Assembly (NCBI GenBank): GCA_032622095.1
Contig: CP136066.1
Location: 230,210,961 to 230,274,960 of the forward strand
Source of the DNA: Siphonodentalium dalli
Taxonomy: Eukaryota; Mollusca; Scaphopoda; Gadilida; Siphonodentaliidae
DNA: 64,000 bases
Direction of reading: 5' to 3'
Below the pieces are notes generated by a model. The model had not been told where the DNA came from, did not search any database, and saw only the letters and a program-made list of their open reading frames with translations. The position numbers and the translations under genes are program-made. Below are positions 57,731 to 64,000 of the stretch, in pieces; position 1 is the first letter of the stretch, and every line of letters begins with the position of its first letter.

Positions 57731-60035
57731 GAACTATGCATTTTCATCAATTGGACACTTAAACATGACACTTCCAAGTTTTCTGGAGAAACACACATGA
57801 CTCTAATCTAATGTGGTATACGCTTTTATGTAGTATTCACAAACGTGCATTGATACGCGATAGATAAGGCGGTCACCATAATCAATTTACAGTATCAGCG
57901 TTATCTATCAAGTATGGCCGCTTTATCCACTTTCAATGCACCCACGTGTATGAATAACTCCATAACAAAGCGCATACCGCACCATTTAATGAAATAAATA
58001 AAAGTGTAATCGTTGGTTAATAACCCATACCGTCTATTGTCATATAAATTGTATTCGAATTATACCATTTGTCCGAAACAAAAATGGAATTGATATGGAA
58101 TTTGTTTACTTGATTAGCTAATTAGCTGACGACCAGCACATTATTTTTAGACTTGCATATATATTAAGTTATATTATATTTTCTCTCCCTTCTTTTCGCT
58201 CGTCTGTTCTGATTATGTTTAGTCCACCTAGCAGCCTTCTCCATATCTACAATGTGATCGGATGTAAAAGGCGAATTCCTGAGAGTTGGTTCGTAATCTG
58301 GATTTCTGAAAAGCATCATGCCTATATCTACACTAACTACCCTCATAAGCACTGCCCTAAGTGTCATGCACACCTTAACAATGATGCTAAACACTTTGAG
58401 GCAATTATATTGCAGAAATGTTGTAAGAGGAAAATATTGTGACCACTTGGAAAAAAGTGACTTTTTTCGCGGCTGAAAGAACCCACCCACCCGGCCTACT
58501 GTATGGAAAGTGAATGACCCCCCTCTGATGGGATACCAAGTAAAGTATGCAGCGTATCCCATATATATCGAGCTTGTGTTTGTATAATAAACCTCCGACA
58601 TTTAAATACAGTATTAGCTTACATATCTTATCTTGACTTGGTTGTCAATTGTTCATATACCATACAGGGAATGTGTATGGCCCTGAATTCATTCGACTAT
58701 TTTTAATTCTTTTATTTTCTGCCATTTCATAGTCATTGAAGTAACTAAAAATACACTCAGGGGATTCTTTGGTAATCACTGCCATATAGAATTGCTGTAA
58801 CTTTACAGTGTAGAAACTTATTAAGCCATGACGCCAATCTCACTCATGATGTATCTGTTTAAAGCTAACCATTTGCATCAAATTAACTACTCCCACATGG
58901 CGGAGATTACTGGATATCCAAAACGTTAATTAAATAATCTAACTAAAGAAAACAAAAAACAAAAACAGTCAAAATGGTAATTCCACACTTTTATAACTCA
59001 TATTCCATGCATTTATAATTCATGTGTGTCATTTTATGTTCTTATGTTGATCCGAATAAAAAAAAGAAAAAAAAAACTTGATTGTCAATACAATATAAAT
59101 GTGACATCTGACGGAGCACACTCGTAACCCGGTTCACACTTTTCGGCCGATGAAATCGCACCAATCCATGAACAATATTTTTGTATGAATCTGTGTAAAG
59201 CTGAATCCAGCACAACATTCGATGGAAATTTTAACACCTAGTATAGATTGAAATTGTTCTCATTTGTTAATTTTAGTTTGTTTACCGTTATTACATTTTA
59301 ATACGTTTTAATCACGTGGTTTCGAGTTGATGAGTAGTATTTTGGCAGCTATGAGAATACCCTATCATATTTTTCAAACAAGCTGCTATCTCATTTGTGT
59401 CCAAACTCTAACATTCTGACAAAAGCTGCCAGCCGAAGGATTCTCCTATAGATGTATGGACTGGTGTATTCCACGAACCTCCGACTGGAAACATTGATCA
59501 AAATGTTATAGAAAACTATTGAGTATTTCCGAACAAATAAGGTAACCACTTGTTTTAAAAATAAACTAGTATTTGCTCGTAACAGTCAAAATACTATATT
59601 TTGTGTCAGATTCTCATAAATTATGTTTTTGTGCGTTTGTACTCGCCTCGGCCATTTTGAATGGGTGGTACTCTCCAACCTTGAAACCACGTGATTCTCC
59701 ATATTTGTTATTAGTTATAGTGATGTGAAATAGAAACGGAGAATAATCTTGCTCAAAGTAGTATTGTTTTTATAAATATGATATCCACATTGACAACAAA
59801 CACCGCCATTCTTATATATTAATTAAATACAGTGACTCTCGATGGCGAAATCGTTTTCGTTAGCAGATAGTACCGTCCCGAATCGAGCAGTAAATATTTA
59901 CAATTGCGCGTAGTTCAGACGATGCGCTCTGTGTAGTTGTCATAGCGCCCGAATACTAACTTATTAGTTTCACGCATCCGAATAAGTACATAATATGTCT
60001 TTAATGTTGAGCCTTACATTTCACAAATATTACAG
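57731..60035 (+). other. Intron copy ahead of the second catalytic exon
   Basis: Corresponds to 50484-52165. It contains the extra 614-bp segment at 58340-58961, bordered on both sides by CTAACTA. The acceptor CACAAATATTACAG (ending 60035) is intact. No stem or anchor exon accompanies this copy. Confidence 0.7.
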
Positions 60036-60835
60036 GTCTCGAGGATGAACGCAGCCGTTTCACATTGGTGACGTCACTTTATGATATCGGCCGAGGAAGC
60101 TGGTCCAATCAAAATAGAGGATACGAACAGTATTTGGGATATCTATCGTTTGTACTGCAGTACGACGTCAATATTGTGGTTTTCATCGAACCGAAAGGAG
60201 TCAATTTCGTTTTACATCAGCGGAGGAATTGTTTAAACAGGACAAAAATAGTCATTAGCAGTTACGGCGAGCAGGACATGTCCATATACGAGCGGCGATT
60301 GGACGAAATCCTCAAGTCGAGTAAATGGAACAAAGATAACAAGTTAAGGACCTTAGCAGAGAACCATCCAAATTATATAGTCACCACCAACAGCAAACCA
60401 GGCCTCACGAAGTTAGCATCGGAGTTAAATCCATTTCATACAACGCACTTTTTCTGGGTAGATGCTGGTTATGGTCATGGTGAAAAATGGGTTTTTACCC
60501 AAAACATGGCATGGGCTCCTCGACCTCTTTTAGCGAATGACAAAAATGGGAAAGTGTTCCTTGTTCAGCTTTCGGATCCAGATACCTTCAGGGACAAAAT
60601 GGACCGGTTTTACAAACTATCAGCCGAGCCAGCGTTTGCTGGGGGTTTCTTTGGAGGGGATGTAAATGCTATCACAAAACTGAGTTATGCTTTCAAGGAA
60701 ATGTTTGTGAGAGCATTGGACGAAGGCTTCACGGATGACGACCAAGGAACTCATTTACTTGTTCATTTCAACAAACCCGACTTATATTACACACCGAAAG
60801 GGAAGTGGAATGATGTATTTCAACGTTTCAAATGA
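60036..60835 (+). CDS. HtrL/YibB-like catalytic exon (copy B)
   Basis: It encodes a segment identical to copy A: I find four nucleotide differences in 800 (a Tyr, an Arg, a Thr and a Leu codon), all synonymous. The splice acceptor and the stop (60833-60835) are intact. It lacks its own upstream exons in this window, so it could be used only as an alternative last exon of the same gene (skipping copy A), from an unseen promoter, or not at all. Since both exons give the same protein, splice choice would alter only the transcript end. Confidence 0.8.
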
Positions 60836-60857
60836 TTGAATAGCGAAATATACTTAA

Positions 60858-61271
60858 CCGTTTCATGGCGGAAGCTTACTGTTTGTTTTGCGAAATCCCT
60901 GTACAATGCATTCTATTATATATGGGAGTCGACCATAGAGAATGCTTTGGCCTAACAAATTTTATATTATTTTTTTATAATTGTTTAAAATGTAAGAAAA
61001 AATTAAAACAAATGATAAAATTGTTAAATAATGTAAGAAAAAATTATAAAAATGATAAATTGGTAAAGAATATAAGAACAAATTATAAAAAGTGCAATAA
61101 AATGTAAGAAAAATTATAAAATTGTTGAAGAATATAAGAAAAATTTATAAAAATGACAAACAATTGTTAGGCCAATGCATTCTCTTATATATGCGTGGCG
61201 ACCTATGGTCGACTCGCATATATAAGAGAATGCATTGGCACAGGGTCTTTAATGTTGCGCCAGCGCAAGGG
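60858..61271. mobile_element. Copy of the 52988 palindromic MITE
   Basis: Carried by the segmental duplication. Its intact palindrome is at 61171-61239 and its degenerate one at 60901-60961. It differs from copy A by single substitutions, such as GGGAGTC for GGAAGTC. Confidence 0.85.
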
Positions 61272-61282
61272 TTAATCGTTAA

Positions 61283-61417
61283 ATGTTCGTGAGAGCATTG
61301 GGCGAATGATACACGGATGAAGACCAAGGAACTCATTTACTTAATCATTTCAACAAGTCAGACTTATATTACACACCGAAAGACAAGTGGAATGATGTAT
61401 TTCAACGTTTCAAATGA
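61283..61417 (+). pseudogene. Duplicated exon tail, copy B
   Basis: Counterpart of 53413-53547 with the same internal stop, so the tail duplication predates the segmental duplication. Confidence 0.88.
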
Positions 61418-61571
61418 TAACCACCTATTTGAACAAGAAATGCAGCCATGGGATGCGTCTGAAAAATAGCAAAACCTGTGTGGAATATTTTGTCAATTAG
61501 TATACATAGGGTCCATTTCAGAGTAGAACCTCCACCTGAATATATGATTGTTGCACTTAAATTGAAGAATG

Positions 61572-63078
61572 ATATAAAAGTGAAAATTTGGATATTTCGT
61601 GTTCAGTGAAGGCCAACGCTGTATTATCTGTTACAGGGAAATAGCCATATTTATCTCCCCTGAATTATATCATCTGCGCTTGCAAGACATTTTTTTCGAA
61701 TTGATACGATTACTTTTTATCTATTTCAAATATTTCTCAGCTCTCACATAGATTTATTCGGGTGATAAAAAAAATCTATTTCGAATATTTCTATTAGGGG
61801 GAAGAAGCTTATTTACTGTCATTCACTCTGTCATATGATATGTTTGTGGTTTGAAGATGGTCAATTTGAGTAAAAAGTGGGTAAAATTGAGCGTTTTGTG
61901 CGTGCAAACCAAGGGGCATAACTGAACAAAGAAGCTAAAGTACAGACAGATGATTACACCTACAATTTCTGGCGAAACTAAAACATGCTTGATGGGATCT
62001 ATGCATAAGGTATTGGCTCAGCATAGAGTTGAAGTACAGTACCCCCTCCCAGTTTGGCCAAAATTGCTGGAAATCGTGTTTTGCTACCTTTGAGAGACTT
62101 TCAAACTGGATAAATTAGTGACAATCTACTGAAATGTTGATATTTCCTATCTTCGTCTGTGAGTTTCTATTCACAGTTTCGTATTGATAACTTTTGTGCT
62201 CTATGTTAGGTGCATTTGCGTATAGTTTATGTCTCAGAAGCTATAAATACTATGGATTTCAGCTTGACAAGTCACTGAATGCTCACACAGGGCAAAAACC
62301 AAATTCAGCGTTGTATGGCTACTATGATTGGTGAAACACAAACATTACGGTTCACATTTGGGGGAGGGTGGTGCTGTGGTTATATATGCATCAGTTACTC
62401 TGGAGGATAACTCTATTTTCCTTTAAGGTAGTAGTACACGATTTATCGGGTTGTTGTAGGGGGGTCTGGAAAATAGAACAATAAGTATCTGGGGGCGTAC
62501 CAGCCAGTGTAGCCTGTGTTAAATGTGTCATTACTGGTTTGAAGGTTTAATTATTTTACAAACTGGAAAAGTTCACACACAAAATTGGATATGCAACAGG
62601 ATTTTCGTATTCAGTGAAGGCCAACACTGTATTATTGGTTACAGGAAAATAGCCCGATATCTCTCTCCTGAATTCTGCCATCTGCGCTTAAAAGACGTTT
62701 TTTTCTTCAAATTGATATGATTACTTTTTATCAATTTCAAATATTTCTCAGCTCTAACATAGATTTATTCGGGTGAAAGAAGCCTACTTACTGACATTAG
62801 CTCTGTCATGATCTGTTTTGGGGTTGAAAATAGTCAATTTGAGTAAAATAATGGGTAAAATTGAGCGTTTTGTGCATGCAAACCAAGGGGCATAACTCAA
62901 TGACATCTTGTTTACAAAGAAGCTAAAGTACAGACATATGATTGCATCTACAATTTCTTTCGAAATTAAAACATGTCTGATAGGACCTATGCCAAAGATA
63001 AAGGCTCAGCATAGGTTTGAAGTACAGTACCCCTTCCCAGGTTGGCCAAAATTGCTATAAATCCGTGTATTGCTACCT
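61572..63078. repeat. Copy B of the two 0.5-kb direct repeats
   Basis: Counterparts of 53702-54222 and 54712-55208 within unit B, at about 61572-62092 and 62582-63078. Confidence 0.85.
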
Positions 63079-63321
63079 AATTTACTTTGTCTGGCGATTT
63101 GTGCAGGCATTTCGATACAGAAAGCTATGTGTTAGAAAACGAACGCAAAAAAATGTTATCAAAATGCATTTGTACCACAACTAACTACATGTACGTGATA
63201 AGTATAAAATTCAACATTTAGTGATTCTACCTAAATTTGCCTCTAAAGAGCATGCACTTCTATCGCAAGCTCATTGAATCAATCGTAGGACAAATGTTAG
63301 TAAAACCATTACACATGGAAG

Positions 63322-63791
63322 CTACAGGTTACACTCGTGTAAATATTTTCCATAGGCTTCAATGTTAACGTTTGTTGATCTGCATAAGAGGTAAAATGGA
63401 AACTGTTCAAACTGCCTTCGGATTATGTGAGCTTGACATCTGTGGAAACTTTCCCAATAAAAAATCAACACCGTCTAGCAGGGAATCCACTTCAAATTTT
63501 CGTTTGTTCATAACTAGGGTCAGTTCCGCACTGAAAAAATATTGTCATTTTTTTAATCACACTTAAAATTTCTAAAAGGCCACAACAGACTTCATATCAT
63601 CTTTAATGAATGGGCCTCTTGGCAAATTAAGTTTGTGGGAGAATGATTCCTTGAATTTTTGTCAACAGTTTACTTTTAATTCATGCATCCAATCACATCC
63701 CAGAGTGTTTTAACTGTGAAACTTTTTACTCCTCCCGCAACCACAGGGGGGGGGGGGCTGCGTATGGTATTTACACCAGTGTAACCTACAG
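63322..63791. mobile_element. Copy B of the GGTTACACTGGTGTAAAT element
   Basis: Counterpart of 55452-55923. The poly-G run is 12 instead of 14. Confidence 0.75.
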
Positions 63792-63937
63792 AAGTGTTAC
63801 CGCTCATGTCATTATTTTGGTAAAGATACATTTTGTGTATGCATGAATTAAAACAAAAGAGTAGAATCACATACACATTAAATGTGTGGTATCCATTCCT
63901 AAACTACAGAAAGTGTAGATTTACAAATACCGATTAA

Positions 63938-64000
63938 AGGCCCACTTAATTTTTTTTATAGTGACTTGATATACAGTTTTAATAACAATCTATGCCATAA
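63938..64000. mobile_element. Left end of the AGGCCCACTT MITE, cut by the window end
   Basis: TTAA at 63934-63937 and AGGCCCACTTAATTTTT match 56066 onward; the window ends inside the element. Confidence 0.8.

Larger units (their letters stand above)
57731..64000. repeat. Tandem segmental duplication, unit B (continues past the window)
   Basis: Direct copy of 50484-56133. The offset grows from 7247 to about 7870 because of an extra segment of about 614 bp at 58340-58961 and small indels. From the catalytic exon onward the two units are nearly identical; the intron part is visibly more diverged. Confidence 0.93.

Overview
The window is animal nuclear DNA, most likely from a mollusc or another lophotrochozoan. 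The evidence is split genes with GT-AG introns, several APE-type non-LTR retrotransposons (LINEs), many short inverted-repeat elements (MITEs) flanked by TTAA or TA, long minisatellites, and a dispersed repeat carrying the AAGGGGCATAACT motif that I associate with mollusc genomes. No bacterial operon, rRNA or convincing tRNA gene was seen. Most of the 64 kb is repeat.

Layout. 1-1.7 kb: the right end of a TTAA MITE, a 30-bp minisatellite and a duplicated 110-bp segment. 1.7-9.1 kb: mostly unannotatable sequence with two palindromic MITEs, a 38-bp minisatellite and microsatellites. 9.6-14.9 kb: a nearly complete LINE (family A), with ORF1 broken by one frameshift and an intact 1200-codon ORF2. 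15.6-25.4 kb: a nest on the minus strand. A decayed family A LINE is split between ORF1 and ORF2 by a family B LINE, and each carries a palindromic MITE. 27.1-37.4 kb: about 10.3 kb of a 23-bp satellite with higher-order duplications, ending at a 100-N assembly gap. 37.5-39.1 kb: a very degenerate minisatellite of about 20 bp whose orientation flips near 38.04 kb. 39.3-41.2 kb: more degenerate duplications. 42.2-44.6 kb: a decayed CR1/Jockey-like LINE (family C) on the minus strand.

45-64 kb holds the only convincing host gene. It is a type II membrane protein of the HtrL/YibB glycosyltransferase-like family on the plus strand. Its signal-anchor exon (44989-45149) exists in three states: a dead copy, an intact copy, and a copy interrupted by a LINE 3' fragment. 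A stem exon ends at 50379 and a large catalytic exon spans 52166-52965. A block of about 7.2 kb (50484-57730) is tandemly duplicated from 57731 to beyond the window end, giving a second catalytic exon (60036-60835) that encodes an identical protein segment.

The most unusual signal is a cassette of two near-perfect 69-bp palindromes around an AT-rich spacer. It recurs inside at least four MITE types with different terminal repeats, and one of its palindromes lies exactly at the breakpoint of the gene duplication.
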